Shown: positions 27,196 through 36,145, numbered from the stretch's first letter. The stretch: DNA of 64,000 nt from Marinospirillum minutulum DSM 6287 (GCF_000422325.1 NZ_KE383818.1:433945-497944), one strand, 5' to 3'. A program made the numbers and translations. Notes: generated from the letters alone by a model not told the origin.

Positions 27196-27370
27196 ACTAA
27201 GTTAGCTAACTGGTATAAAATCCGCGCTCCTTAGAAAGGTGTTGTGTTTCTAAGGCAACTTGTTATCAGCTAGTTAGCTAGGTAACCAATAAAAATAGGT
27301 AATGATCAGTACGATCTGAAGTGTTAAGGACACCTCAAGTCGTGAAGATCCTACTAAGGTAGATAGTTAA
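27193..27370 (+). promoter_or_regulatory. Promoter and structured leader of rplM-rpsI
   Basis: A candidate promoter has TAGACT (27193-27198), a 15-base spacer and TATAAA (27214-27219), followed by the GC-rich discriminator CCGCGC, which is typical of stringently controlled ribosomal genes. Near the expected RNA start, CCTTAGAAA/TTTCTAAGG (27229-27237 and 27247-27255) forms a 9-bp hairpin. The leader is about 140 bases long. In E. coli the L13 protein represses its own operon through the rplM leader; the same role here is inference. The spacer also holds the palindrome AGTTAGCTAACT (27200-27211). Confidence 0.5.
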
Positions 27371-27802
27371 ATGAAAACCACTGTTTCTGCAAAACCAGAA
27401 AGCGTAAAACGCGACTGGTATGTGGTAGATGCCACAGATAAAACGCTAGGTCGTCTAGCTACTGAGTTAGCTCGTCGTCTACGCGGTAAGCATAAGCCTG
27501 AGTACACGCCTCACGTTGATACAGGTGACTACCTAGTTATCATCAACGCTGAAAAAGTACGTGTAACAGGTAACAAAGCTAAGGGTAAAATTTATTACCG
27601 TCACACAGGTTTCCCTGGCGGCATTAAAGAAATGTCCTTTGAAAAGCTGATTGACCATGCGCCTGAGCGTGTTATTCAGGGTGCTGTAAAAGGTATGCTT
27701 CCTAAAGGACCTTTAGGTCGTGCAATGTTTGCTAAGCTGAAAGTTTACGCCGGCGCGGAACATCCGCACGCTGCCCAGCAACCGCAAACTCTGAATATTT
27801 AA
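27371..27802 (+). CDS. rplM: 50S ribosomal protein L13
   Basis: L13 is an early-assembling protein that binds 23S rRNA in the large subunit. The 143 residues match the family throughout, with [20 protein letters not shown] at the start, [18 protein letters not shown] in the middle and [18 protein letters not shown] near the end. The preceding leader (27193-27370) holds a promoter and hairpin. rpsI follows after 12 bases, the standard two-gene operon. Confidence 0.98.
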   Translation: MKTTVSAKPESVKRDWYVVDATDKTLGRLATELARRLRGKHKPEYTPHVDTGDYLVIINAEKVRVTGNKAKGKIYYRHTGFPGGIKEMSFEKLIDHAPERVIQGAVKGMLPKGPLGRAMFAKLKVYAGAEHPHAAQQPQTLNI

Positions 27803-27814
27803 CGGAAGGTCGTC

Positions 27815-28207
27815 ATGTCTGCTAATCAAAACTACGGCACCGGCCGTCGCAAAACCTCTACTGCTCGTGTGTTTTTAAAGCCTGGTAGCGGTAAAATTTC
27901 TATTAATGGTGCTAGTCTGCAAGACTACTTTTGCCGTGAAACTGCGCAAATGATTGTTATGCAACCACTAGAGCTAACAGATAATGCCACTAAGTTTGAT
28001 TTGAATATCACTGTTTCTGGTGGTGGTTCAAGTGGTCAAGCTGGGGCAATTCGTCACGGTATTACTCGTGCACTTATGGATTATGATGAGTCATTACGTG
28101 CTTCATTACGTACTGCTGGTTATGTAACCCGTGATGCGCGTATGGTTGAGCGTAAGAAAGTTGGTCTGCGTAAAGCGCGTAAGCGTCCGCAATACTCTAA
28201 GCGTTAA
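27815..28207 (+). CDS. rpsI: 30S ribosomal protein S9
   Basis: S9 sits in the head of the small subunit, and its C-terminal Arg reaches the P-site tRNA. The 130 residues include [18 protein letters not shown] at the start, [15 protein letters not shown] in the middle and the basic tail [12 protein letters not shown], whose final Arg is the tRNA-contacting residue. GGAAGG precedes the ATG. It is followed by an intrinsic terminator at 28239-28273. Confidence 0.98.
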   Translation: MSANQNYGTGRRKTSTARVFLKPGSGKISINGASLQDYFCRETAQMIVMQPLELTDNATKFDLNITVSGGGSSGQAGAIRHGITRALMDYDESLRASLRTAGYVTRDARMVERKKVGLRKARKRPQYSKR

Positions 28208-28238
28208 GACTCGGAGTTTTGGCTACGGCCAACCAAAG

Positions 28239-28273
28239 AAACGCCTGGCCGCTGTAGGTTGGGCGTTTTTTTT
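28239..28273 (+). terminator. Rho-independent terminator after rpsI
   Basis: AAACGCC (28239-28245) pairs with GGCGTTT (28262-28268), and the 3' arm runs into nine consecutive T. The 16-base loop is long, but the T-run is strong. Confidence 0.8.
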
Positions 28274-28306
28274 TGCGACATTAAATAGTTTTATAAAAAG
28301 GTTCTA

Positions 28307-28365
28307 CCACTAAATCACTAGTGTTTATAAGGTTTCCTTTCTTGTGTTAGTGGGTGCTTTTTTTT
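28307..28365 (+). terminator. Weak second hairpin with T-run upstream of petA
   Basis: CCACTAA (28307-28313) and TTAGTGG (28347-28353) can pair across a 33-base loop that itself holds the palindrome CACTAGTG, followed by GTGC and eight T (28358-28365). It lies between the rpsI terminator and petA. It could be a second terminator or an attenuator in the petA leader; the long loop makes it uncertain. Confidence 0.35.
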
Positions 28366-28443
28366 AAGATTAACCATATTTAAAAAATGGTTCGGGTGAC
28401 GAATAGCGCTCGGATGAAGTTTTGTCGATGGGGAGAACCTTTA

Positions 28444-29040
28444 ATGAGTAATGATGGCGTAAACAAGGGGCGGCGACGTTTCCTTGTTGGTGCGACATCC
28501 GTCGTCGGGGCGGTGGGCGCAGTAGGGGTTGCGGTACCTTTCGTAGCCTCTTGGAATCCTAGTGCCAAGGCACGTGCTGCTGGTGCACCGGCTCGGGCTG
28601 ATATTTCCAAATTAGAGTTTGGGCAGCAGATGACGGTTGAATGGCGTGGTAAGCCTGTATGGATTATTCGTCGTACACCAGAAATGCTGAAAAGCTTAGA
28701 AACTATTGAGGACCGTTTAGCGGATCCTAACTCAGATGTCATTAGTCAGCAGCCTGACTATGCCAAAAATCGTGAGCGCTCAATTAAACCTGAGTTTGCT
28801 GTGGTTATTGGTATTTGTACGCATTTAGGTTGCTCTCCAACCTATCGTCCTGAGGTGGCAGCTGCAGACTTAGGTAGTGATTGGGTGGGTGGTTTCTTCT
28901 GTCCTTGCCATGGTTCACGCTTCGACTTATCCGGTCGTGTTATGCGTAGCCAACCGGCACCAACTAACCTTGAAGTGCCGCCCCATAGTTACATTGATGA
29001 CAACACAATAATAATTGGTGTCGATGAGGAGAACGCATAA
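28444..29040 (+). CDS. petA: Ubiquinol-cytochrome c reductase Rieske iron-sulfur subunit
   Basis: This is the [2Fe-2S] subunit of respiratory complex III, which takes the first electron from ubiquinol at the Qo site. A twin-arginine signal-anchor GRRRFLVGAT is followed by a hydrophobic membrane segment to about residue 36. The Rieske ligands are Cys125/His127 in CTHLGCSP and Cys153/His156 in CPCHGSRF, with Cys130 and Cys155 forming the disulphide. The start is ATG 28444 (198 residues), with GGGGAG upstream; a frame from 28387 adds sequence before the signal and lacks this site. Its stop overlaps the petB start. Confidence 0.97.
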   Translation: MSNDGVNKGRRRFLVGATSVVGAVGAVGVAVPFVASWNPSAKARAAGAPARADISKLEFGQQMTVEWRGKPVWIIRRTPEMLKSLETIEDRLADPNSDVISQQPDYAKNRERSIKPEFAVVIGICTHLGCSPTYRPEVAAADLGSDWVGGFFCPCHGSRFDLSGRVMRSQPAPTNLEVPPHSYIDDNTIIIGVDEENA

Positions 29041-30296
29041 TGGCTGGTAACCGTAATAAGGGGAATCCAGGCCTAATGGGTTGGATTGATGATCGTTTCC
29101 CCGCAACAGCTATGTGGGAAGATCACCTAAGTAAATACTATGCGCCTAAAAACTTTAACTTTTGGTACTTTTTTGGCTCGCTAGCCCTATTAGTACTAGT
29201 TAACCAGATACTGACTGGTATTTGGCTAACCATGAGTTATAACCCTTCTGCGGAAGGTGCTTTTGCTTCCATGGAATACATCATGCGTGATGTGGAAATG
29301 GGTTGGCTTATTCGTTATATGCACTCAACGGGTGCTTCAGCCTTCTTCGTTGTTGTTTACCTGCACATGCTGCGCGGTATGATGTACGGCTCTTACCAAA
29401 AACCACGTGAACTAATCTGGATTTTTGGTATGGCTATTTACCTAGCGCTAATGGCTGAAGCCTTTATGGGTTACCTGCTACCTTGGGGACAAATGTCTTA
29501 CTGGGGTGCTCAGGTTATTATTTCTCTATTTGGTGCTATCCCTGTTATTGGTGGTGACCTAGCCCAGTGGATACGTGGTGATTACCTAATTTCTGGTATT
29601 ACCCTAAACCGTTTCTTTGCACTCCACGTAGCTGCACTGCCTATTGTTATTATTGCGTTGGTAGTACTGCACATTCTTGCACTACACGAGGTGGGTTCTA
29701 ACAACCCAGACGGTGTTGAAATTAAGAATGAGTTAGATGAAAACGGCATTCCAAAAGATGGTATTCCTTTCCATCCCTACTACACAGTGAAAGATATAGT
29801 CGGTGTAGCGGTATTTGCCTTTGTATTTGCTTTAATTGTGTTCTACTTCCCAGAAATGGGTGGTTACTTTATTGAAGCACCTAACTTTGAGCCAGCTAAC
29901 CCGCTGAAAACACCAGACCATATTGCACCTGTTTGGTATTTCACACCCTTCTACGCCATTCTACGTGCCATTACTTTCTCTATTTTTGGTTTAGAGGCTA
30001 AGTTCTTGGGTGTTATCTTCATGGGTGCGGCCATAGCAATTCTTTTTGTATTGCCTTGGTTAGATCGTAGCCCAGTCAAATCTATCCGTTATAAGGGTTG
30101 GATGAGTAAGTTGGCTCTAGTGCTTTTCTGTATTAGCTTTGTGGTTTTAGGTGTGTTGGGTGTTCTACCTTCTACGCCAGGCCGTACTACGCTAGCTCAG
30201 TTATGTACTGCAATTTACTTCTTGGTTTTCATTCTGATGCCTTTTTACACCAGAATTGAAAAATGCAAACCCGTTCCAGAGAGAGTGACAGGCTAA
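29040..30296 (+). CDS. petB: Cytochrome b subunit of the bc1 complex
   Basis: Cytochrome b carries two b hemes and the Qo and Qi quinone sites of complex III. About eight membrane helices are visible in 418 residues. Heme ligand His residues occur in LIRYMHSTGASAFFVVVYLH and in FFALHVAALPIVIIALVVLH. The Qo-site motif reads PVWY (HIAPVWYFTPFY) rather than the PEWY of mitochondria and alphaproteobacteria; I believe the PVWY form occurs in other beta/gammaproteobacteria. It overlaps petA and petC by one base each. Confidence 0.97.
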   Translation: MAGNRNKGNPGLMGWIDDRFPATAMWEDHLSKYYAPKNFNFWYFFGSLALLVLVNQILTGIWLTMSYNPSAEGAFASMEYIMRDVEMGWLIRYMHSTGASAFFVVVYLHMLRGMMYGSYQKPRELIWIFGMAIYLALMAEAFMGYLLPWGQMSYWGAQVIISLFGAIPVIGGDLAQWIRGDYLISGITLNRFFALHVAALPIVIIALVVLHILALHEVGSNNPDGVEIKNELDENGIPKDGIPFHPYYTVKDIVGVAVFAFVFALIVFYFPEMGGYFIEAPNFEPANPLKTPDHIAPVWYFTPFYAILRAITFSIFGLEAKFLGVIFMGAAIAILFVLPWLDRSPVKSIRYKGWMSKLALVLFCISFVVLGVLGVLPSTPGRTTLAQLCTAIYFLVFILMPFYTRIEKCKPVPERVTG

Positions 30297-31063
30297 TGAA
30301 AAAGCAATTACTAGCAGTTATATTTGCGCTGGTGCCTGCCCTTTCTATGGCTGCAGGTTCTCCAGCTAAGCTGGATGCAATGACTCCAGATTTGTACAAC
30401 GTTGAATCTTTGCATAATGGTGCACGTTTATTCGTAAACTACTGCATGGGTTGTCACTCTGCTGAGCATCAGCGTTTTGCTCGTACTGCTGAAGACTTAG
30501 GTATTCCACAAGAAGTTATAGAAGAAAACCTAATTCTTAACCCGCAGACGGCTTATAACGACCAAATGCGTATCGCTATGACTAAAGCTGACTCAGCTGT
30601 ATGGTTTGGTACACCACCACCAGACTTAAGCTTAATGGCTCGCTTGAAGAGTCCTGAGTATATCTATAGCTTCTTGCGTAGCTTCTACCTAGACAGCGGC
30701 AAGCCTTGGGGTGTAAACAACACAGTTTTTCCTGATGTGGGTATGCCTCACGTACTAGCAGATTTACAAGGAACTTACAGCCTGTCTTGTGACCCTAATG
30801 CGGTTGGAGCTGGCACTATCGACCCACTTAAAGGAAAGGTTGCTAATCCACGTGACTGTTTTAAAGAAGCCACGCCAGGTAGCCTTTCACCAGCGGAGTT
30901 CGACAAAGCCGTTTATGATTTAACTAACTTTATGGTCTATGTGGCTGAGCCAAGCAAGTATCAGGCTAATTCACTTGCCCCTAAAGTATTAATCTTTATT
31001 GTAATCTTCTTCTTCTTCGCTTACCTGTTGAAGAAAGAGTACTGGCGAGATGTCAAATCTTGA
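30296..31063 (+). CDS. petC: Cytochrome c1 subunit of the bc1 complex
   Basis: Cytochrome c1 passes electrons from the Rieske centre to soluble cytochrome c. A signal peptide of about 20 residues (LLAVIFALVPALSMAA) precedes the mature domain. The heme c motif CMGCH is at residues 50-54, and a Met in the later part (for example DVGMPHVL) would be the sixth ligand. A C-terminal membrane anchor, VLIFIVIFFFFAYLLKKEYW, is clear. The start is ATG 30296 (255 residues), coupled to the petB stop; the frame from 30263 has no basis. A terminator follows at 31112. Confidence 0.96.
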   Translation: MKKQLLAVIFALVPALSMAAGSPAKLDAMTPDLYNVESLHNGARLFVNYCMGCHSAEHQRFARTAEDLGIPQEVIEENLILNPQTAYNDQMRIAMTKADSAVWFGTPPPDLSLMARLKSPEYIYSFLRSFYLDSGKPWGVNNTVFPDVGMPHVLADLQGTYSLSCDPNAVGAGTIDPLKGKVANPRDCFKEATPGSLSPAEFDKAVYDLTNFMVYVAEPSKYQANSLAPKVLIFIVIFFFFAYLLKKEYWRDVKS

Positions 31064-31111
31064 TCCGTTTCGTAAAACGGTTGAAGGTGAATTGATGTAA
31101 AAGCTGGCAGG

Positions 31112-31137
31112 GGCGTACGGTTTCCGTGCGCCTTTTG
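31112..31137 (+). terminator. Rho-independent terminator after petC
   Basis: GGCGTACGG (31112-31120) pairs with CCGTGCGCC (31124-31132) with one wobble, loop TTT, followed by TTTT. It is compact and GC-rich and lies between petC and sspA. Confidence 0.75.
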
Positions 31138-31195
31138 CTATTTCAGGCCTAAAAGCGTTATAGTAGTTGGCTGAATGTATAATGAGGAATTATTA

Positions 31196-31822
31196 ATGAG
31201 CGTTGCTACCAAGCGTTCTTCCATGACCTTTTTTTCCGATAGTGAAGATCACTACAGCCACCGTGTACGTGTTGTTCTTGCTGAAAAAGGCGTTACTTTC
31301 GATTTATTAGATATCGATCCTAACAAGAAACCGGAAGAGTTAGCGGATCTTAATCCCTATAATAGCCTCCCCACCTTGCTTGATAGAGACCTAGTGCTTT
31401 ATGAGTCTAAGGTAATGATGGAATATTTGGATGAGCGGTTTCCCCACCCACCCTTGCTACCCGTTTTTCCTGTAGCGCGTGCACAAAGTCGTCTTTGGGT
31501 GTACCGCATTGAAAAAGAATGGAGCCCTTTGGTTGAGCAGTTAACCAATGAGCCTACTGGCAAGAAAGCCGACAAAGCACGTAAAGAGCTACGCGAAAGC
31601 ATTATTGGTGTTGCACCTATTTTTGCTGATCGTCCCTTCTTTATGAGTGATGAGTTCAGTTTAGTTGATTGCTGCGTGTTGCCCATACTTTGGCGTTTAA
31701 AGCATTTGGGTATTGAGTTGCCTGAAAAACAAGTGAAGCCTTTGCTTGATTATATGGAACGTTGCTTCAGTCGTGATGGCTTTATTGATAGCCTGTCTGA
31801 AGTTGAACGAGAAATGCGTTAA
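31196..31822 (+). CDS. sspA: Stringent starvation protein A
   Basis: SspA is a glutathione-transferase-fold protein without transferase activity that binds RNA polymerase and affects stress and virulence genes. The N-terminal thioredoxin-like part has [23 protein letters not shown]-type sequence (core [13 protein letters not shown]), and the C-terminal helical part contains [15 protein letters not shown]. The 208-residue start at ATG 31196 is preceded by GAGG; an ORF start at 31175 lacks one. It is followed 12 bases later by sspB, the standard pair. Confidence 0.95.
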   Translation: MSVATKRSSMTFFSDSEDHYSHRVRVVLAEKGVTFDLLDIDPNKKPEELADLNPYNSLPTLLDRDLVLYESKVMMEYLDERFPHPPLLPVFPVARAQSRLWVYRIEKEWSPLVEQLTNEPTGKKADKARKELRESIIGVAPIFADRPFFMSDEFSLVDCCVLPILWRLKHLGIELPEKQVKPLLDYMERCFSRDGFIDSLSEVEREMR

Positions 31823-31834
31823 TAGGGAATTCTT

Positions 31835-32272
31835 ATGTCTACTTCTAGCCGTCCTTATTTATTGAGAGCCATTTATGAATGGTTATTAGATAACAACTTA
31901 ACGCCGCATATTGTTATTGCAGTTGATATGCCAGGTGTTGAAGTACCTTCCTCTCATGTTGAGAAAGGGCAGCTAGTCTTAAATATTTCACCTGATGCCT
32001 GCCGTGACTTATTGTTAGGTGATGAAGAATTAACTTTTAGTGCCCGTTTTAATGGTACGCCTAGGCAAATACGTTCGCCCATAGATGCTGTTATGGCCAT
32101 TTATGCGCGAGAAAATAACCTAGGTATGGTTTTTGGCCAAGAGCCTCGGTTAGAACTTTTAGTAACTGAACCGACTCAAGTGCCTGAAGCTAGTTCACAA
32201 AAAGCTTCAGACACCAAAGTAACCAAAAAGCCTAGCAGTAAAAAAGCGTCTCACCTTACAGTGGTTAAATAA
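31835..32272 (+). CDS. sspB: ClpXP protease specificity adaptor SspB
   Basis: SspB binds ssrA-tagged peptides and delivers them to ClpXP. The folded domain covers about residues 5-112, starting with RPYLLRAIYEWLLDNNLTPH and including PDACRDLLLGDEELTFSARFNG-type sequence (core FSARFNG). A flexible Ser/Lys-rich linker then leads to the C-terminal HLTVVK, which matches the ClpX-docking tail (LRVVK in E. coli). The 145 residues are slightly short because of a short linker. It forms an operon with sspA. Confidence 0.95.
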   Translation: MSTSSRPYLLRAIYEWLLDNNLTPHIVIAVDMPGVEVPSSHVEKGQLVLNISPDACRDLLLGDEELTFSARFNGTPRQIRSPIDAVMAIYARENNLGMVFGQEPRLELLVTEPTQVPEASSQKASDTKVTKKPSSKKASHLTVVK

Positions 32273-32281
32273 ACCACTAAC

Positions 32282-32884
<603 letters not shown>

Positions 32885-32906
32885 TTAATTTTTTGCTGAC
32901 AGCTAT

Positions 32907-33284
32907 TCAGAAAGCATTTTTAATCCAGTTTTCACAGATTAGCTGTTGGTTAGTATCTAAAGTCATAGCGACTACATCAAAGCGACAAGCGGGTTGATTT
33001 TGCCAGCGGCTAAGGTAGAAATTAGCTGCTCTTTGTAACTTTTGCTGTTTGGCTGGGGTAACGCTTGCTAGTGCGCCACCAAAAAGTTGGTTTTTTCTAA
33101 ACCTAACCTCTACAAAAACTAATGTTTCTTGGTCTTTGAATATAAGGTCTAGCTCGCCGGTTTTACAGCTAAAGTTACGTTCAATTAGTACTAAACCCTG
33201 CTGCTGCAACATAGCTGCAGCGGCATCTTCTGCTTTTTGCCCAATTATTTGTTTTGCAGTTAAGTTTGTAGGTTTAGCAGGCAT
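32907..33284 (-). CDS. YraN, UPF0102 nuclease-like protein
   Basis: YraN-family proteins have a restriction-endonuclease-like (Holliday junction resolvase-like) fold; the physiological role is not known. In 125 residues the family core GELDLIFKDQETLVFVEVRFRKN shows the E-x-D...E-x-R pattern of putative metal ligands, after EDAAAAMLQQQGLVLIERNF. The gene begins five bases after the lpoA stop and is followed by the diaA-like gene, an order shared with E. coli. Confidence 0.9.
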   Translation of the reverse strand: MPAKPTNLTAKQIIGQKAEDAAAAMLQQQGLVLIERNFSCKTGELDLIFKDQETLVFVEVRFRKNQLFGGALASVTPAKQQKLQRAANFYLSRWQNQPACRFDVVAMTLDTNQQLICENWIKNAF

Positions 33285-33289
33285 GTTTG

Positions 33290-35185
33290 CTAGTCCGCGG
33301 TTAGTTGATCTACTAGCTGTTCTTTATTTTCAAAAGCATTAGCTGCAAGGGGTTCAACACGACCTCTATTAAATTGTGCCCATTCTAATTCACGTATTAT
33401 GCGGCGATTAGTATGACTTAAGCGCCCTGTTGCTCCTTCTATACGGCTTTCTGGTAGAGCATCAAATAAAGGCATACGTTGTGCTAATAAATAGGCATCG
33501 GCACCCATAGCATAAAGGCGACCATAACGGCTTATGTTCTCTGGCCAGGTTGATCTGATGGCGTTTTCTAAGGGGTTATCGGTTTGTAAATACCAGGGTA
33601 TATCGCAAAAGGCTATACCATTCATGTCTTTGTCTTGGTTAGGGTTGCTGTTACCTGAATAGATAGATGAAGTTGCTAGTACGGGTAAGTTAGCTGCCCT
33701 TAAAAAACTTAATGCTGGTTTAATTTGTCTGGCAGTAGCGGGCGTTGCATGTATAAAAAGAAAGTCACTGTCTTCTCTAGGGCGGGGTGCAAAGTGAGGG
33801 CGTTGACCTAGCAGCCGAGTTAAGCGTTGGTGCCTTTGTTGGCTTAGTTGTACTTCGAGTAATTCACGTAAAGATTTATCTAGGGTTAAAGACTCGCCAT
33901 ATTGGCGGGAGTGGGTTACTTCACCCCCTAGTTTTTCCCAAGCAACAATAAAGCTTTCTTTGACTCGAGTTCCCCAACTGTTTTCAGGGGTGAGTATTAA
34001 GGCTCGTCTGAAGCCGCTTTGCCAAGCTTTTAAAGCTACCTGTACTGCTTCGTTTTCTGCTGAAAGCCCAAACTGATAAAGGCTTGTATTGCGGAAATTG
34101 ATGTTGTTGCCATAGTTTAACGCTAGGGTTGGTAGGGGTAGCCTGCTACGATTTTCTATAAGGCCAACATTGGCTTTTGCCAGAGGCCCTATAACAACTT
34201 CTACACCTGCCGCTATTGCTTGAGTGTAGAGTTCATCTAAGGAAGCGCCTTGGGTATTAAAAAAGGTGATTTTGGGTGCAGGGTAGCCCTGTTTTAGTGC
34301 ATCTAATTGCCGAGCAATTAATGCATCTCTTAGTACACTGGCTGGGTCAGCTAGTGGGCCAGTTTCAGGTAGAAAAACACCTAGATGTACTATTTGTTTT
34401 TCACTTAGCTTAACAAGTAATTGCATTTCTTCTGGCATAAAGGCTTGGGCAGGGTGGCGAGGCCAAGTGTTATGCCATTGATCTAGCCTTGCGACAAAAA
34501 GTTCAGGGTGGTCAACCACTGTTCTTCTAACCAAAGCTAAGTCTATCCAGCCTTGCAAAAGGGTTTGGCTTTGTTTTTGTAAGCTAAGCAGGGTTTCACT
34601 ATTTATTTGCTGCATATTCAACCACAAAGCTTGGTAAGCAGCTTTTTGTTGCTGCTTGTTTAATGCAGCTCTGGCTTGGTTGTGACGATTTTCTAACGCA
34701 TTGCTATAAAAGCCAGTTAATAAAAAAGCATCGGCACGGTAACCAAAGAGTTGGTATTGTTGCTGACGACTAAGGCTGGGTAGCGCTTGGCTAAAGTATT
34801 CAATTAAACGTAAAGCTTGCCAGCCGTTATCTAAGGCTAAGCTATTCGTTGCGGCTAGTTCAAGTGCCTGCCAATGGTACTTATTGGGTAGCAAGCCTAG
34901 TTGCAGTGTTTGTATTAGGTCGAGACTTTCCTGATGCCTTTGCTGCTGTGTTAAGATGTTTGCAGCATCTAATCTAACAAGCTGTGACTCAACCTCTGGG
35001 TTGGGGTGGGTTGTTCGCTGGCTTGTTACCTCTTGCTTAGGTGGTGCTTCAGTTACTTTTCCTGAGCAACCTGCAAGTGCCAAGAGCAGCAGACACACTA
35101 AGCCTAAGCGATAGAAGCCAAGCTGCAGAAAATAAGGCTTATTATAGGCTGATAACTTTAATATCACTCTGGTTGATCCTTTCAT
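33290..35185 (-). CDS. lpoA: Outer-membrane lipoprotein LpoA, PBP1a activator
   Basis: LpoA is an outer-membrane lipoprotein that reaches through the periplasm to stimulate the transpeptidase of PBP1a. From ATG 35185 a lipoprotein signal ends in LLLLALAGC with the lipidated Cys at residue 40. An N-terminal helical TPR-like part (about 45-270) is followed by a periplasmic-binding-protein fold with VHLGVFLPETGPLADPASVL. It is about 631 residues. GTG 35167, with AAGGA nine bases upstream, is an alternative that gives a shorter and more usual signal peptide. The frame to 35323 overlaps rsmI and adds a second hydrophobic stretch, so it is rejected. The ATG overlaps the rsmI ATG. Confidence 0.88.
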   Translation of the reverse strand: MKGSTRVILKLSAYNKPYFLQLGFYRLGLVCLLLLALAGCSGKVTEAPPKQEVTSQRTTHPNPEVESQLVRLDAANILTQQQRHQESLDLIQTLQLGLLPNKYHWQALELAATNSLALDNGWQALRLIEYFSQALPSLSRQQQYQLFGYRADAFLLTGFYSNALENRHNQARAALNKQQQKAAYQALWLNMQQINSETLLSLQKQSQTLLQGWIDLALVRRTVVDHPELFVARLDQWHNTWPRHPAQAFMPEEMQLLVKLSEKQIVHLGVFLPETGPLADPASVLRDALIARQLDALKQGYPAPKITFFNTQGASLDELYTQAIAAGVEVVIGPLAKANVGLIENRSRLPLPTLALNYGNNINFRNTSLYQFGLSAENEAVQVALKAWQSGFRRALILTPENSWGTRVKESFIVAWEKLGGEVTHSRQYGESLTLDKSLRELLEVQLSQQRHQRLTRLLGQRPHFAPRPREDSDFLFIHATPATARQIKPALSFLRAANLPVLATSSIYSGNSNPNQDKDMNGIAFCDIPWYLQTDNPLENAIRSTWPENISRYGRLYAMGADAYLLAQRMPLFDALPESRIEGATGRLSHTNRRIIRELEWAQFNRGRVEPLAANAFENKEQLVDQLTAD

Positions 35186-36116
35186 GACCCGTAAAACTCC
35201 AGTAATTGAGTCGGCTAACCTACAGGCTGATTGTTTACCTTCAAATAATGCTGCTGAGCATAGCAAAAAAATAGCTAGTTTGTATGTTGTTGCAACGCCA
35301 ATTGGTAATCTTGACGACATCACTGCAAGGGCGTTGCTTATTCTACAACAGGTAGATTTAATTGCAGCAGAAGATACACGCCACAGTCGCCGTTTATTAG
35401 ACCATTATCAAATTAAGAATCGACTCGTTTCTTTACACGATCACAATGAAGACTCACGAGCGCAACAAATTATTGACTTGTTGGCTAAAGGGCAATCGGT
35501 AGCACTTATTTCTGATGCGGGTACGCCATTAATATCCGACCCTGGCTACTCATTAGTTGCTAAGGTGCGTGAAGCGGGCTTTGCTGTTTTGCCTATTCCT
35601 GGTGTGAGTGCCTTAATTGCTGCTTTAAGTGTTGCTGGCTTGCCAACCGACCGTTTCTTTTTTGCAGGTTTTTTACCTGCTAAAGCGCAAGCACGAACTA
35701 AGGCTTTAGAAAATTTAATTCAGCAGCAAGGAACATTGATTTTTTATGAATCGCCGCATCGTTTGCTAGCAACACTAGAAACTATGATTGCAGTGCTAGG
35801 TGGCGAACGGCAAGCTTGTGTTGCCAGAGAAATTACTAAGCATTTTGAAACCTATTTAACTGCTAGTTTATCGGAGCTGTTAGCGCAGGTGACTGCCGAC
35901 CCTAATCAACAAAAAGGCGAATTTGTTCTACTTGTTGAAGGGTTTAGTGGGCAAACACCTGATGCTGCTTGGAAAGAAGCTTGTCGTTGGTTAGAAGAAT
36001 TAAAAGATGTTATGCCGCCCTCTAAAGCTAGTGCTTTAGTGGCGCGTATGACAGGAACAAAAAAGAAAGATTTATATCAATGGATGCTAGACAGAGGATT
36101 TGCTAGCAAAGCTTGA
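35184..36116 (+). CDS. rsmI: 16S rRNA (cytidine-1402 2'-O)-methyltransferase RsmI
   Basis: RsmI methylates the 2'-O of C1402 in the 16S rRNA decoding centre using SAM. LYVVATPIGNLDDITARAL, AAEDTRHSRRLLDHY, LISDAGTPLISDPGYSLV and FYESPHRLLATLE are the SAM-MT tetrapyrrole-type motifs. The 310 residues include an N-terminal extension of about 30 residues before the domain, longer than in E. coli. No good ribosome-binding site precedes the ATG, and the start codon overlaps that of lpoA on the other strand. A TTG at 35280 would start directly at the domain. RsmH, the partner enzyme for the same nucleotide, is encoded just beyond rnpB. Confidence 0.95.
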   Translation: MTRKTPVIESANLQADCLPSNNAAEHSKKIASLYVVATPIGNLDDITARALLILQQVDLIAAEDTRHSRRLLDHYQIKNRLVSLHDHNEDSRAQQIIDLLAKGQSVALISDAGTPLISDPGYSLVAKVREAGFAVLPIPGVSALIAALSVAGLPTDRFFFAGFLPAKAQARTKALENLIQQQGTLIFYESPHRLLATLETMIAVLGGERQACVAREITKHFETYLTASLSELLAQVTADPNQQKGEFVLLVEGFSGQTPDAAWKEACRWLEELKDVMPPSKASALVARMTGTKKKDLYQWMLDRGFASKA

Positions 36117-36139
36117 GTGCTAGGTCGTTTGTCTATATC
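36112..36139 (+). promoter_or_regulatory. Candidate promoter of rnpB, overlapping the rsmI stop codon
   Basis: TTGAGT (36113-36118) and TATATC (36134-36139) are separated by 15 bases and sit 7 bases before the expected 5' end of the RNase P RNA. The -35 element includes the rsmI TGA. The spacer is short of the ideal 17. Confidence 0.45.
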
Positions 36140-36145
36140 CTTTTG

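Noticed and set aside
28131-28313. A 60-residue frame spanning the rpsI end and its terminator
   Set aside because: It lies in another frame of rpsI and translates the terminator T-run into Phe residues; no ribosome-binding site.
35186-35323. A 46-residue extension of LpoA
   Set aside because: It is antisense to rsmI coding sequence and places a second hydrophobic stretch before the lipoprotein signal.
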